64,000 nucleotides of DNA from Cryptomeria japonica. Lineage: Eukaryota; Streptophyta; Pinopsida; Cupressales; Cupressaceae. Of this stretch, positions 47,956 through 60,668 are shown in pieces. The stretch's first letter is position 1; every line of letters starts with the position of its first letter. Location of the stretch: NCBI RefSeq assembly GCF_030272615.1, contig NC_081407.1, forward strand, positions 378,225,766-378,289,765, given 5' to 3'. The notes beneath the pieces are model-generated. The model saw only the letters and a program-made list of their open reading frames with translations. It was not told the DNA's origin and searched no databases. The position numbers and the translations under genes are program-made.

Positions 47956-50900
47956 TGTAATGCCCCGCCAGGAACCCTAAAGGATAGCAACACAACAAGG
48001 CAACTAAAAGGCGCAATAATTTTTTTTTTAAAGATTAAAGGAAATAATCAAAACTTTGCTCAATAATTAACATAAGCAGAAGACTAACATTTACATCCTA
48101 AAAGGGTTACCAACGAAGATTACTTCTAAATAAAACCACATCACAATATTAATCCAATCATCCATCTAAAATTAGAGAAAGCCAATAACGATTAAATAGC
48201 TCATATTCATAAATTGATCTCCAATGATAGGCTTAAAGAATTACAACATACATACTTCCAAAGATTCATTTATACATAATAGGAAAGATAATTGAAACAA
48301 TATACATCCCATGACTTAAATTACAATATTCCATAAATTACATGGCTTCCATAGAACAATAAAATACAAAGGTTACAAGTTGTTGATACAATGACCACAC
48401 GGGCCTCAAGGTACAAAATCAAGAACATGAGTGCTACACGAAGCAAGAACCAAGATGCACCGGCGAAGCCAATCCTCGCATGAAGGTAGGAACAAGATAT
48501 CCGATGGGAAGTGGCACTACCACCCGACCATGTGATCCTGTAATGGAACCACCCCACCGTGCTAGGAGATAGCAGAAGACCCTCAAGCAAGCAAGAAAAG
48601 TACAACAGTACACATGACTCCGCAATACACAAGTGACTTGACTCACAAAACACTAGCGACCCTAGAGAGAGAGTGTCATCACATGGCTTAAGATGGTTAC
48701 CCTAGGTAGGTCTCCATAGGTCCCGGCCCCCATCATGGGTTATCCTGGTAACCTCTCCCGAACCCCCGGCTCCATCTAAGCATCATGCGGACCCTACCAT
48801 CCTTTCGTGAGGACAAGGTGGTAGGTTTGCCATTCCAGGCCTTCCCAAACACCTTGAGCCTATACAAGCACTCAACCGTGTACGGGGTGCATTATCTTAA
48901 TTAAATTAATAACTACCCACCCCCTAATCAAATTATTATGTTATCACTTAATAGTTGACTTTCAAGGGGTTATCCTGCCATCCACTTTGGGTGCGGCCCC
49001 CGCCCGAAAGCCACTCTCTCTACTAGGTCACTAACTGGATAAGACTATCTATGAGAACTCTATGGTGGACTAACAACCATAAATTATCCAGACATAACAC
49101 AGGTGGAGGACTCACAGCCACAAACCCAGGGTTAACCATTAAGGACATAACACATAATAGCCCACTTCCTCAAGGTTTGACATCGACACCTGACCAAGGG
49201 TAAACATCGACAACATAATGACCATTTTAAACATAATGCGACGACATTAAAACAACTAGACTGCAATTATTAAAAACACCAGATCCTACACAAGCAATCT
49301 TTCTTTAACCAGTCAACATTTAAATCAATTTAGACAAATGTATATTTCGGCTAATATAAAATAATTCCAAATAACAACTATTTGTCGAATACAATCATCA
49401 TACAATTATTTTTCAATACTTGGATAACAACACTGATATCAAATTTAACCTAAACTTTCCTTAATTCCAACATTAATACTAACCTCTAAATCATTTTATT
49501 TATTTTCACAATACCAAGCAAATAATCCTCATCACTAAAATTGAAAAATTATTAATTAATCTCAACATCATTACAAACTACAATTAACATATTATTATTA
49601 TTTAATATTAAATAATAACATATTGTTATTATTGTTTAAATAACAATATATTATCACTTAATATTAACACAAAATAACACTAATGAATTTTATTTAAACC
49701 ACTAACAATTTATAATATTATTTTCTTTTTTTAAAACTAACAAAAAAAAATATTAAAAAAAACAATTTTAAAACCCCAACGTGGGGCCCCCAAGCACCCA
49801 CGCAACAAGCTGCTATTCCCAGACTGGGGAATGCAGTGCTTGCTGCATTCCTCAGTATTGAGGAAAGCAGCGAGGCTGCAGGGAGAGGGAAGTAGCGTGG
49901 CTGGGTTGAGCCCAGCTCCCCGCCACCGCCCCCAATCCCAAACACCACTAACATTTAATTTTTGCTTTCAATTTTTTTTTTGGTTTTAATAACAATTTAA
50001 ATTTCATTTAAAAAAAAAAACGTCTGAGACAAAATGAAAGAGACTAATAACAGAGACAGAGGTGAAACCCTCTGTTAAAACAAAATTAACAATTAATTTC
50101 CCAGCCACCATAATTTTGACAAACATACAACCAAAAAAAACAAATTGAAAGAATCACTGGTAATGCCAATTTTACCAGCAATTACAAATCTTCTGAGACA
50201 AAACAGGGGCAATAAAATTTCATTCAAATCAGCCCAGTTTGCTCTAAAAATTTAATTAAATGGGAATAAACTTAATCCCCAAACTCCAATTGAATTTATT
50301 TGCTCCCAACAAGCATGAACAAGAAAATTTAACTCATGACCATCATTTTTAAACTGGAAATTACCAGGGAGAGGTATTTTATGAATGCTTGGCAAAATTT
50401 TGCCAGCATAACACTACTAAAACCCAACAAAATTTCCAATTACAAACAGCATAATAAACCAAGAAATTTCTTGCATAAGCAAAGATGAAACAACAAAAAT
50501 TAAGTTATGAAACAACATGGAGAAAGCTTAAGTTTGGTATTTTGATTACAAATTGATAGAATCCTTCTTCCACAAACCCATGACAAACAAACACTCAACA
50601 TCCAAAATTCATAAATCAAGCTTTTAAACAAATAACAGAAAATGGAAAGAAAGCAAGGATTTTTTTGTTGAAATAAACAAGGATTCAACCAACCTCTATG
50701 ATTTCCAAGCAGGAATGGTATGCTTCAGCAGGAATCCCAGCTAGTTCAAACCCAAATCCACCCTTTCAGCAATTTTTCCAGAATTTCTTTCTCCTCCTCC
50801 AAAATAAGCATAAACCCCAAAATCTCCTCTAAGGTAAATTAGTAAGACAATCTCTTTAACCTAATTTTCTAGGTTGCAATATTTCTATTTTTAAAAAAAT

Positions 50901-51863
50901 ATTAAAATCCCACAATTGACTTTCTTTTCTTTTCTTTTTCTCTTTTCATATTCCTCAAAACAAATAAATGAAAATTCCCTCTTTTTTGAAAATTACATGT
51001 TTCATAAATAGCAATTAAATCAACTTTTCTACTAAATAGGAAAACAATGAGTTAGCTTCATTTGCATATATTAAAAGCAATTAACTAATTTATTCTATTT
51101 CTTCCGTTGGATCTAAACACGATTACTTTGCCAAAATAAGCAACTAAAAGTTAAAATCTAATAACTAATCAATTAAGCTTGATTCAAGACATAAGGCATA
51201 ATAAGAAATAAATCGCTCAAGCCGACAAATAATGACAACTTATACTTTAAATAAATAACTGAACCACTATGGCATGCAAATCGAGGAAAGCAAAAAGACT
51301 TGAAATTCGAACAAAAGGGATGAACGACCGACTGACGGCACTCACAAAATAAAGACTGAGGTAAGGACTAGGGTCAAAAGCTATCTCCTCCACTCCCATC
51401 GGACATATAAGGCACGCTTAGACCTGTGAAGCCAGGTGGAGACGATACCCCGTACCTACCCGGTACTTGTACCTGCAATATCCTGCATCATCGAAGCACA
51501 CATAAATGCATATAAATATAGAATACACGGCACGCACACCGATGAAGGAGAATCGCGACGTTCCCTGTCTCATCGAAACGAGTGAAGGAAAATCGTCCCC
51601 TTGCATCCAATACAATAGCAAACACGCAACATATATATGACACATCACCTAGATAAAGTAAGATGTCAGTACGAGCAATAATCCATGAAATGCTAGAAAT
51701 CACCAATACTAAAATACTGAAAATAACTCATGCATCCAATATCCAGATAAACATGAAATAATATCAAATACGTCTGCAAAATGTCGAGCAATAAAGTGTC
51801 AACTGAATAGTAAACTGCAACACAAAGACAGTCTAATAAGTCCGATCAAAACGGGGTACTACA
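47956..51863 (-). repeat. 3' LTR (left) of the Tekay-like element
   Basis: Plus-strand ends are TGTAATGCCCCGCC and GGGGTACTACA. It has the same length as the right LTR. In the first 1.5 kb I counted about 16 differences, mostly transitions, so roughly 1% divergence there. It contains a GC-rich island at 49780-49935. The 110- and 78-codon minus-strand open frames inside it have no recognisable domain. Confidence 0.93.
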
Positions 51864-51880
51864 TTCTCCCCCACAAAACT
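51864..51880 (-). promoter_or_regulatory. Polypurine tract
   Basis: On the minus strand GTTTTGTGGGGGAGAA immediately precedes the 3' LTR start TGTAGTACC. Confidence 0.7.
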
Positions 51881-51898
51881 AGGCTTACTCCTGGAAGC

Positions 51899-53455
51899 CT
51901 AAAACAGATAAGGATAGAGCTCTCTCATCTTCGTTGCATCCTCCCATGTCGCCGAGGTCTCATCATTTGGGTCCCATAGGACCCTTACTTGGTCGATGGT
52001 GCGTCCCCTGAGGGTCAAATCCCGACGCTGAAGAATGCGCATGGGCTCCATAGAAAGCTGCCCGTCCTCGACCTGCAAAGCGTTCCAATCAAGAACATGA
52101 GTCACATCTGGGTGATAAGGTCGAAGAACTGAAACATGAAAGACATTGTGGATGCGGGATAGACTCGGTGGCAAGGCAAGACGGTAGGCAACAGGTCCTA
52201 TCCTCTGAAGGATCTCAAACGGGCCAACAAAACGAGGCACCAACTTAGAACCCTTTCCATAACGGATCGGACTCTTACGCAGACGCACTCTCAAGAATAC
52301 ATGGTCGCCAACAGAAAACTGACGATCTACCCTGTGAGCATCTGCATACTTCTCCTGCCTATCATGTGCAGCTACCAAATGCTCACGAATCCGCTCTACC
52401 TGCTGCTCCATCTCTCGAAGGATATCCGGGCCTATGAGCACCCTGTCCTCTAACCGATCCCAACTCAACAGAGTACGGCAAGGACGGCCATACAATGCCT
52501 GAAAGGGAGACATACCTATGGAGCTATGATATCCGTTGTTATAAGCAAACTCCACAAGATAAATATAATCCTCCCAATGCGACTGCTGGTCCATAACATA
52601 CATGCGAAGCATGTCCTCTAAAACCTGATTCACACGCTCAGTCTGACCATCCGTCTCTGGGTGATAAGCTAAACTGAAGTTCAACTGAGTTCCCAAAGCA
52701 TGCTGAAGTGAGGTCCACAATGCTGAGGTAAAGACTGGATCTCTATCAGAGATTATTCACCTCGGAATCCCATGCAATCTCACCACATCTTCCAAGAAGA
52801 CACGAGCCACCACTACTACTGTATAGGAAGCTCGAATAGGAACAAAATGAGCAACCTTCGTCAACCTGTCAACAATGACCATGATGGCATCATGATGACG
52901 TGAAGAAATAGGCAACCCAACAATGAAATCCATGGAAATGATGTCCCATTTCCAATCCGGTACTAAATTAGGCTGTAAAAGCCCTGCTGGGTGCTGATGC
53001 TCCGCCTTCACTCGCTGACATTCCAAACACTTCGACACAAAATCGGCAATGTCACGTTTCATACCAGCCCAATGATAAATCTGTCTAAGATCTGCATGCA
53101 TCTTCTTGACACCTGGATGTGCCGAATAAGGTGCACGATGGGCCTCAGTCATGATCAAAGTGCGAAGACCCTCCAAAGGAGGTACGTAGATCCGACCAAG
53201 ATGACGTAGAATGCCATCCGCCTCAAGACTATACCCAGCGAATCTACCCTCTAAGGGCCTTCCGGACTCCAACACGGCTCTAACATCCTGATACCAAGAG
53301 TCCTGAGGAAGAACTCCAAGAATTCTCTGTCTCAAGTCCACTCCAAGGGACAATGCTGAAACTTCATGCCGCCTACGACTCAAGGCATCAGCCACTACAT
53401 TCTCCTTCCCCTGAATATATCGAACCTCAAAATCATACTCGCAGAGGAATTCCAT
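51899..53455 (-). pseudogene. Integrase with chromodomain-like tail
   Basis: This is the same frame as gag and RT. It covers the end of RNase H (QGKENVVADALSRR), the zinc-binding HHCC region (H and H in EAHRAPYSAHPG, then CLECQ), the integrase core with the first Asp in ISMDFIVGLP, the second in SDRDPVFTS and the Glu in TDGQTERVNQ, and the C-terminal part ending in a chromodomain-like segment (VRVLWDPNDETSATWED). A TGA at 52757-52759 splits the core just before IISDRDP. Integrase inserts the cDNA; the tail in related chromoviruses helps choose heterochromatic targets. Confidence 0.85.
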
Positions 53456-53461
53456 CCACCT

Positions 53462-55348
53462 TCACTATCGAGCATTCAAGTTCGGCTGCGTGAAGATATA
53501 TTGCAAACTGCGGTGATCACTATGCAGCTCAAACCGACTCCCTAATAGAAAGTGACGCCACCTAACCAACGCATGCACTACAACTACCAACTCCAAATCA
53601 TGAACTGGATAGTTCAACTCGTGGTCCTTGAGTTTGCGAGACTCATAAGCAACCACATGTCCATCCTGCATAAGCACCGCACCTATACCTTCTAAAGAGA
53701 CATCTGTGCATACCATAAACTCTCTGGATGGATCAGGGACTGTCAAAATCGGAGCACTGACAAGGAGTTCCTTCAAGGCATGAAACGCTGACTCACACTG
53801 CTCTGACCAAACAAACTTCTTCCCTTTCCTCTGAAGAGAAGTAATCGGGTGACCTATACGGGAAAAATCCTTAACAAAGCGTCGGTAATATCCGGCCAAA
53901 CCCACAAAGCTCCGAACCTCTGAAACATTGGTCGGCGCTGGCCAATCCACTATGGCTTGGATCTTTGAAGGATCCACAGATACACCCTCTCCTGAAACCA
54001 CATGACCAAGATATTTCACCTCAGTCTGGAAGAAATCACACTTCGCCAAATTGGCATAAAGCTGATTCTCCCTCAAACATTGCAAAACTAGACGCAGGTG
54101 ACCCTCATGCTCTTCCATAGATCTGGAATAAATCAATATATCATCCAAGAACACAAGGACAAAATGATCCAGGTATGCACGGAAAACCCCATTCATGAGG
54201 CACATGAAAACTGAAGGCACGTTTGTCAACCCAAATGGTACTACTGTGAACTCATAGTGACCATAACGAGTGCGAAACGCTGTCTTATGAATGTCTGCAT
54301 CATGAATGCGCAACTGATGGTACCCAGATTTCAGATCAATCTTAGAGAACACCATGGCTCCCTTCACCTGATCGAAAAGATCATCAATACGAGGCAATGG
54401 ATATCGATTCCGGATGGTTACCTTATTCAGCTGTCGGTAATCAATGCATAACCGAAGAGAACCATCTTTCTTCTTTACGAAGATAATAGGCGCACCCCAA
54501 GGAGAGACACTAGGACGAATGAATCCCTTGGTCAACAATTCCTCCACCTGCAACTTCAACTCACTCAACTCCTGCGTAGTCATCCGATATGGAGCTCTCA
54601 AAATAGGTTCTGCACCAGGAACCAAGTCAATGCGGAAATCTATGTCTCGCTCCGGAGGCATACCAGGAATCTCCAATGGAAACACATCAGCAAACTCTCG
54701 AAGAATAGGGTGCCTATCAAGAGCGATTTCTCGACTCTCTCCCTCATCCAAATCCTCAAGAGTTACTGCAAAAAGCTGACATCCTCTACGCATACACCGC
54801 TTAAGTTGCATAGCGGAAATCATACGTAAGGATATCGATCTCTGAACTCCAACGATCCCCACTTTCCTGCCATGGTCATCTAAACACTCTACTGTCTTCT
54901 GACAATAGTCCACATGAGCACTGTGAGATGATAACCAATCCATCCCCAACACTACTCCATAAGATCCCAAAGGAATGACACGAAGGTCAATAGAAGTCAC
55001 AAAGGGACCTAGATCCAACTCACAACTAGGAACAAAGGCATCTACGAACACGCGCACCCCGGTAGCCAACTCTACCTGCCACCTATCTGCCTTCTTAGCA
55101 GACGTGAGTCCACACCGCTCCACAATGGACGAAGAAATAAAAGAATCTGATGCACCGGAGTCAAAAAGCACTGAGATAGGGATACCACACAACACACCTG
55201 CGGCCTCAATAACTGTCCCCTGATGCTCAGCCTGGCGGTTATCAACCGCTGCAAACACTCTATGGGACCTACCAGCATCCCCTACTGTAGGCTCTGATGC
55301 AGCTGGCCCCTGATTCCCTGTCTGGTGGATACGCTGAGGACACTGCAC
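53462..55348 (-). pseudogene. Protease, reverse transcriptase and RNase H
   Basis: Protease motif [13 protein letters not shown], then [10 protein letters not shown]. Reverse transcriptase from about LRAPYRM to the catalytic box [10 protein letters not shown], with intact paired Asp and PFGLTN before it. RNase H-like domain with [30 protein letters not shown] and [11 protein letters not shown]. 627 codons are open, then TAG at 53467 and TGA at 53464 (complement) stop the frame just before RWMEF; the frame continues beyond. Apart from these stops the enzymes look complete. Confidence 0.9.
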
Positions 55349-56614
55349 GACTATATGACCATATTGCCCACAAGAGTAGCAAACTCCTCTACCTGGTCCT
55401 CTACCTCCAGTCGGCCCACTGGACTGCTAAAAGCTTCCCCTACTAGGGGCCTAAGATGCACTCTGAGAAGACTGTCCTGGAAAACCCTGTTTTCTCCTCC
55501 GCCAGTTCCTGTTTCTTCTATGAGGAGGGTTGCCACCCTGCTGGCCCTGAGACTGTTTCAGTTTCTGCTGCTGCGGTTGCTGTTGCGGCTGCTGCTGCTG
55601 CTGTTGCTGTCCACCCTTAGTGGGTGCCTGAGGAGTCCTGAATGGTGCCGCTGACTGGGACTAATTCCCACGAGCTCTGTTCCCACTGGAAGGAACACTC
55701 CCTATCTGAACTCCTCCCTGTCCACCATGCGCACGGATGAGGTTCTGCTCAACCAATCTGGCTTTCACCACCGCTGCCTCCACTGAAACTGGCTCAAAAA
55801 CTCTAACCCCTCCACTAATGCGGTCGTTAAGACCTCTCAAGAAATGTTGTACGAGCATAGTCTCATCGTTGCCAATCCCGGCATACTGCTTCAGCTCATA
55901 GAATCTATTCTCGAACTGGTCAACTGACATACCAAACTGCCGCAATGCATAGAACTCATCTGCCTGAGTCTGTCTCCACTGCAGTGAGAGAAACCATGCT
56001 CTGAACCTCTCTAAGAAGATCTCCCAAGAAACAGTATTGATATTTAGACCAATCTTCTCCTCCTCTAACTTCCACCATATAGAAGCAAAATCATCGAAAT
56101 GCATGATCACACATCTTGCTCGGGTGTTGCTACTGTATGGGAACATAGCGAAACACCTATCCAAACTAATCAACAAAGTCTCTGCCTCGAGACCTGTGCC
56201 TCGACCATCGAAGAAAGGAGGGTTGGTCCTCAAAAGATCCTTGATGTGACTCGAGGGAGCTGAATCATGACCAACTGGAACCTCTCTCCTCCTAGGAGAC
56301 CTCTCTCTCTCTCTCTCCTCTGAAACATGCTGATGCGACTCCCCAACCTGAGCATGGATGGGCTGCTCACCTTCAGGCCTGGGGCCTAGCCTAGCTAGAA
56401 CTTCCTGAAACATCTGCCTCAGCTCTTCCCTTTCGGGAACCTGCTCTTCTACATGCGGTAATTCCTGATGCACTGACTGATCCTGCTCCACACTCACATG
56501 CGCGGGAGGTGGTGAAGGACTATGGCGGTCTGAACCTCGGCACCGTCTCCCACCTCTACCTCTATTGCGGCCACCAGCACGACCAACTCCCCTAGCTTTC
56601 CTAACCATGACCAA
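55349..56614 (-). pseudogene. Gag of the Tekay-like element
   Basis: Starts with a basic N-terminus (VGRAGGRNRGRGGRR). The retrotransposon gag domain runs about residues 110-270 (ISLDRCFAMFPYSSNTRARC, FLRGLNDRI). Then comes a glutamine-rich tract coded by CAG/CAA repeats (55565-55610), and the knuckle [14 protein letters not shown] near 55345-55385. In-frame stops TAG lie at 55663, 55453 and 55429 (complement). The RERER stretch comes from a (CT)n run at 56301-56318. Gag packs the RNA into particles. The gag and pol coding parts share one frame. Confidence 0.85.
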
Positions 56615-56740
56615 ACCTGCAAAAGCGAGAACGGTTCAGATCAATGACAAGGATAAAGCAAGGGAAATCCAAACACTAAGATCTACACACAAGGTCAAAC
56701 TGAATGGGCTCACTACAATCCCAGAGTACCCAATGTTGAA

Positions 56741-56758
56741 ACATGGGCTCTGATACCA
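56741..56758 (-). promoter_or_regulatory. Primer-binding site
   Basis: On the minus strand TGGTATCAGAGCCCATGT follows the 5' LTR after two bases, matching the initiator-methionine tRNA 3' end. Confidence 0.85.
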
Positions 56759-56760
56759 AA

Positions 56761-59700
56761 TGTAATGCCCCGCCAGGAACCCTAAAGGATAGCAACACAA
56801 CAAGGCAACTAAAAGGCGCAATAATTTTTTTTTTAAAGATTAAAGGAAATAATCAAAACTTTGCTCAATAATTAACATAAGCGGAAGACTAACATTTACA
56901 TCCTAAAAGGGTTACCAACGAAGATTACTTCTAAATAAAACCACATCACAATATTAATCCAATCATCCATCTAAAATTAGAGAAAGCCAATAACGATTAA
57001 ATAGCTCATATTCATAAATTGATCTCCAAAGATAGGCTTAAAGAATTACAACGTACATACTTCCAAAGATTCATTTATACATAATAGGAAAGATAATTGA
57101 AACAATATACATCCCATGACTTAAATTACAATATTCCATAAATTACATGGCTTCCATAGAACAATAAAATACAAAGGTTACAAGTTGTTGATACAATGAC
57201 CACACGGGCCTCAAGGTACAAAATCAAGAACATGAGTGCTACACGAAGCAAGAACCAAGATGCACCGGCGAAGCCAATCCTCGCATGAAGGTAGGAACAA
57301 GATATCCGATGGGAAGTGGCACTACCACCCGACCATGTGATCCCGTAATGGAACCACCCCACCGTGCTAGGAGATAGCAGAAGACCCTCAAGAAAGAAAG
57401 AAAAGTACAATAGTACACATGACTCCGCAGTACACAAGTGACTCAACTCACAAAACACTAGCGACCCTAGAGAGAGAGTGTCATCACATGGCTTAAGATG
57501 GTTACCCTAGGTAGGTCTCCATAGGTCCCGGCCCCCATCATGGGTTATCTTGCTAACCTCTCCCGAACCCCCGGCTCCATCTAAGCATCATGCGGACCCT
57601 ACCATCCTTTCGTGAGGACAAGGTGGTAGGTTTGCCATTCCAGGCCTTCCCAAACACCTTGAGCCTATACAAGCACTCAACCGTGTACGGGGTGCATTAT
57701 CTTAATTCAATTAATAACTACCCACCCCCTAATCAAATTATTATGTTATCACTTAATAGTTGACTTTCGAGGGGTTATCCTGCCATCCACTTTGGGTGCG
57801 GCCCCCGCCCGAAAGCCACTCTCTCTACTAGGTCACTAACTGGATAAGACTATCTATGAGAACTCTATGGTGGACTAACAACCATAAATTATCCAGACAT
57901 AACACAGGTGGAGGACTCACAGCCACAAACCCAGGGTTGACCATTAAGGACATAACACATAATAGCCCACTTCCTCAAGGTTTGACATCGACACCTGACC
58001 AAGGGTAAACATCGACAACATAATGACCATTTTAAACATAATGCGACGACATTAAAACAACTAGACTGCAATTATTAAAAACACCAGATCCTACACAAGC
58101 AATCTTTCTTTAAGCAGTCAACATTTAAATCAATTTAGACAAATGTATATATCGGCTAATATAAAATAATTCCAAATAACAACTATTTGTCGAATACAAT
58201 CATCATACGATTATTTTTCAATACTTGGATAACAACACTGATATCAAATTTAACCTAAACTTTCCTTAATTCCAACATTAATACTAACCTCTAAATCATT
58301 TTATTTATTTTCACAATACCAGGCAAATAATCCTCATCACTAAAATTGAAAAATTATTAATTAATCTCAACATCATTACAAACTACAATTAACATATTAT
58401 TATTATTTAATATTAAATAATAACATATTGTTATTATTGTTTAAATAACAATATATTATCACTTAATATTAACACAAAATAACACTAATGAATTTTATTT
58501 AAACCACTAACAATTTATAATATTATTTTCTTTTTTTAAAACTAACAAAAAAAAATATTAAAAAAAACAATTTTAAAACCCCAACGTGGGGCCCCCAAGC
58601 ACCCACGCAGCAAGCTGCTGTTCCCAGACTGGGGAATGCAGCGCTTGCTGCATTCCTCAGTCTTGAGGAAAGCAGCGAGGCTGCAGGGAGAGGGGAGTAG
58701 CGTGGCTGGGTTGAGCCCAGCTCCCCGCCACCGCCCCCAATCCCAAACACCACTAACATTTAATTTTTGCTTTCAATTTTTTTTTTGGTTTTAATAACAA
58801 TTTAAATTTCATTTTAAAAAAAAAACATCTGAGACAAAATGAAAGAGACTAATAACAGAGACAGAGGTGAAACCCTCTGTTAAAACAAAATTAACAATTA
58901 ATTTCCCAGCCACCATAATTTTGACAAACATACAACCAAAAAAAACAAATTGAAAGAATCACTGGTAATGCCAATTTTACCAGCAATTACAAATCTTCTG
59001 AGACAAAACAGGGGCAATAAAATTTCATTCAAATCAGCCCAGTTTGCTCTAAAAATTTAATTAAATGGGAATAAACTTAATCCCCAAACTCCAATTGAAT
59101 TTATTTGCTCCCAACAAGCATGAACAAGAAAATTTAACTCATGACCATCATTTTTAAACTGGAAATTACCAGGGAGAGGTATTTTATGAATGCTTGGCAA
59201 AATTTTGCCAGCATAACACTACTAAAACCCAACAAAATTTCCAATTACAAATAGCATAATAAACCAAGAAATTTCTTGCATAAGCAAAGATGAAACAACA
59301 AAAATTAAGTTATGAAACAACATGGAGAAAGCTTAAGTTTGGAATTTTGATTACAAATTGATAGAATCCTTCTTCCACAAACCCATGACAAACAAACACT
59401 CAACATCCAAAATTCATAAATCAAGCTTTTAAACAAATAACAGAAAATGGAAAGAAAGCAAGGATTTTTTTGTTGAAATAAACAAGGATTCAACCAACCT
59501 CTATGATTTCCAAGCAGGAATGGTATGCTTCAGCAGGAATCCCAGCTAGTTCAAACCCAAATCCACCCTTCAAGCAATTTTTCCAGAATTTCTTTCTCCT
59601 CCTCCAAAATAAGCATAACCCCCAAAATCTCCTCTAAGGTAAATTAGTAAGACAATCTCTTTAACCTAATTTTCTAGGTTGCAATATTTCTATTTTTAAA

Positions 59701-60668
59701 AAAATATTAAAATCCCACAATTGACTTTCTTTTCTTTTCTTTTTCTCTTTTCATATTCCTCAAAACAAATAAATGAAAATTCCCTCTTTTTTGAAAATTA
59801 CATTTTTCATAAATAGCAATTAAATCAACTTTTCTACTAAATAGGAAAACAATGAGTTAGCTTCATTTGCATATATTAAAAGCAATTAACTAATTTATTC
59901 TATTTCTTCCATTGGATCTAAACACGATTACTTTGCCAAAATAAGCAACTAAAAGTTAAAATCTAATAACTAATCAATTAAGGTTGATTCAAGACATAAG
60001 GCATAATAAGAAATAAATCGCTCAAGCCGACAAATAATGACAACTTATACTTTAAATAAATAACCGAACCACTATGGCACACAAATCGAGGAAAGCAAAA
60101 AGACTCGAAATTCGAACAAAAGGGATGAACGACCGACTGACGGCACTCACAAAATAAAGACTGAGGTAAGGACTAGGGTCAAAAGCTATCTCCTCCACTC
60201 CCATCGGACATATAAGGCACGCTCAAACCTGTGAAGCCAGGTGGAGACGATACCCCGTACCTACCCGGTACTTGTACCTGCAATATCTTGCATCATCGAA
60301 GCACACATACATGCATATAAATATAGAATACACGGCACGCACACCGATGAAGGAGAATCACGACGTTCCCTATCTCATCGAAACGAGTGAAGGAAAATCG
60401 TCCCCTTGCATCCAATACAATAGCAAACACGCAACATATATATGACACATCGCCTAGATAAAGTAAGATGTCAGGACGAGCAATAATCCATGAAATACTA
60501 GAAATCACCAATACTGAAATACTGAAAATAACTCATGCATCCAATATCCAGATAAACATGAAATAATATCAAATACGTCTGCAAAATGTCGAGCAATAAA
60601 GTGTCAACTGAATAGTAAACTGCAACACAAAGACAGTCTAATAAGTCCGATCAAAACGGGGTACTACA
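56761..60668 (-). repeat. 5' LTR (right) of the Tekay-like element
   Basis: Its length equals that of the left LTR. The minus-strand start is TGTAGTACC at 60668 and its end is GGCGGGGCATTACA at 56761. The GC-rich island is at 58585-58745. Confidence 0.93.

Larger units (their letters stand above)
47956..60668 (-). mobile_element. Tekay-like chromovirus-type Ty3/gypsy retrotransposon, 12.7 kb
   Basis: LTRs of equal length (3,908 bp each) flank a single gag-pol frame on the minus strand. The primer-binding site is complementary to initiator-methionine tRNA, and the polypurine tract is at 51864-51880. Domain order gag, protease, reverse transcriptase, RNase H, integrase, chromodomain-like tail places it in Ty3/gypsy. 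Long LTRs and the tail motif (WEDATKMRELYPYLF) favour the Tekay/Del clade. Flanks read ATTCC (47951-47955) and ATTGC (60669-60673), a 5-bp target duplication with one change; the related repeat copies A and B show the uninterrupted site. Confidence 0.9.

Noticed and set aside
48321..48653. 110-codon minus-strand frame in the left LTR, repeated at 57126-57458
   Set aside because: It is present twice only because the LTRs are near-identical. Cys/Ser/Leu-rich with no domain, so conservation is not evidence of coding.
49718..49954. 78-codon minus-strand frame over the LTR GC island, repeated at 58523-58759
   Set aside because: Same reason: LTR duplication, and the glycine-rich start simply reflects the GC-rich patch.
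54257..55654. Several plus-strand frames of 64-111 codons
   Set aside because: Antisense shadows of the Tekay-like gag-pol frame.
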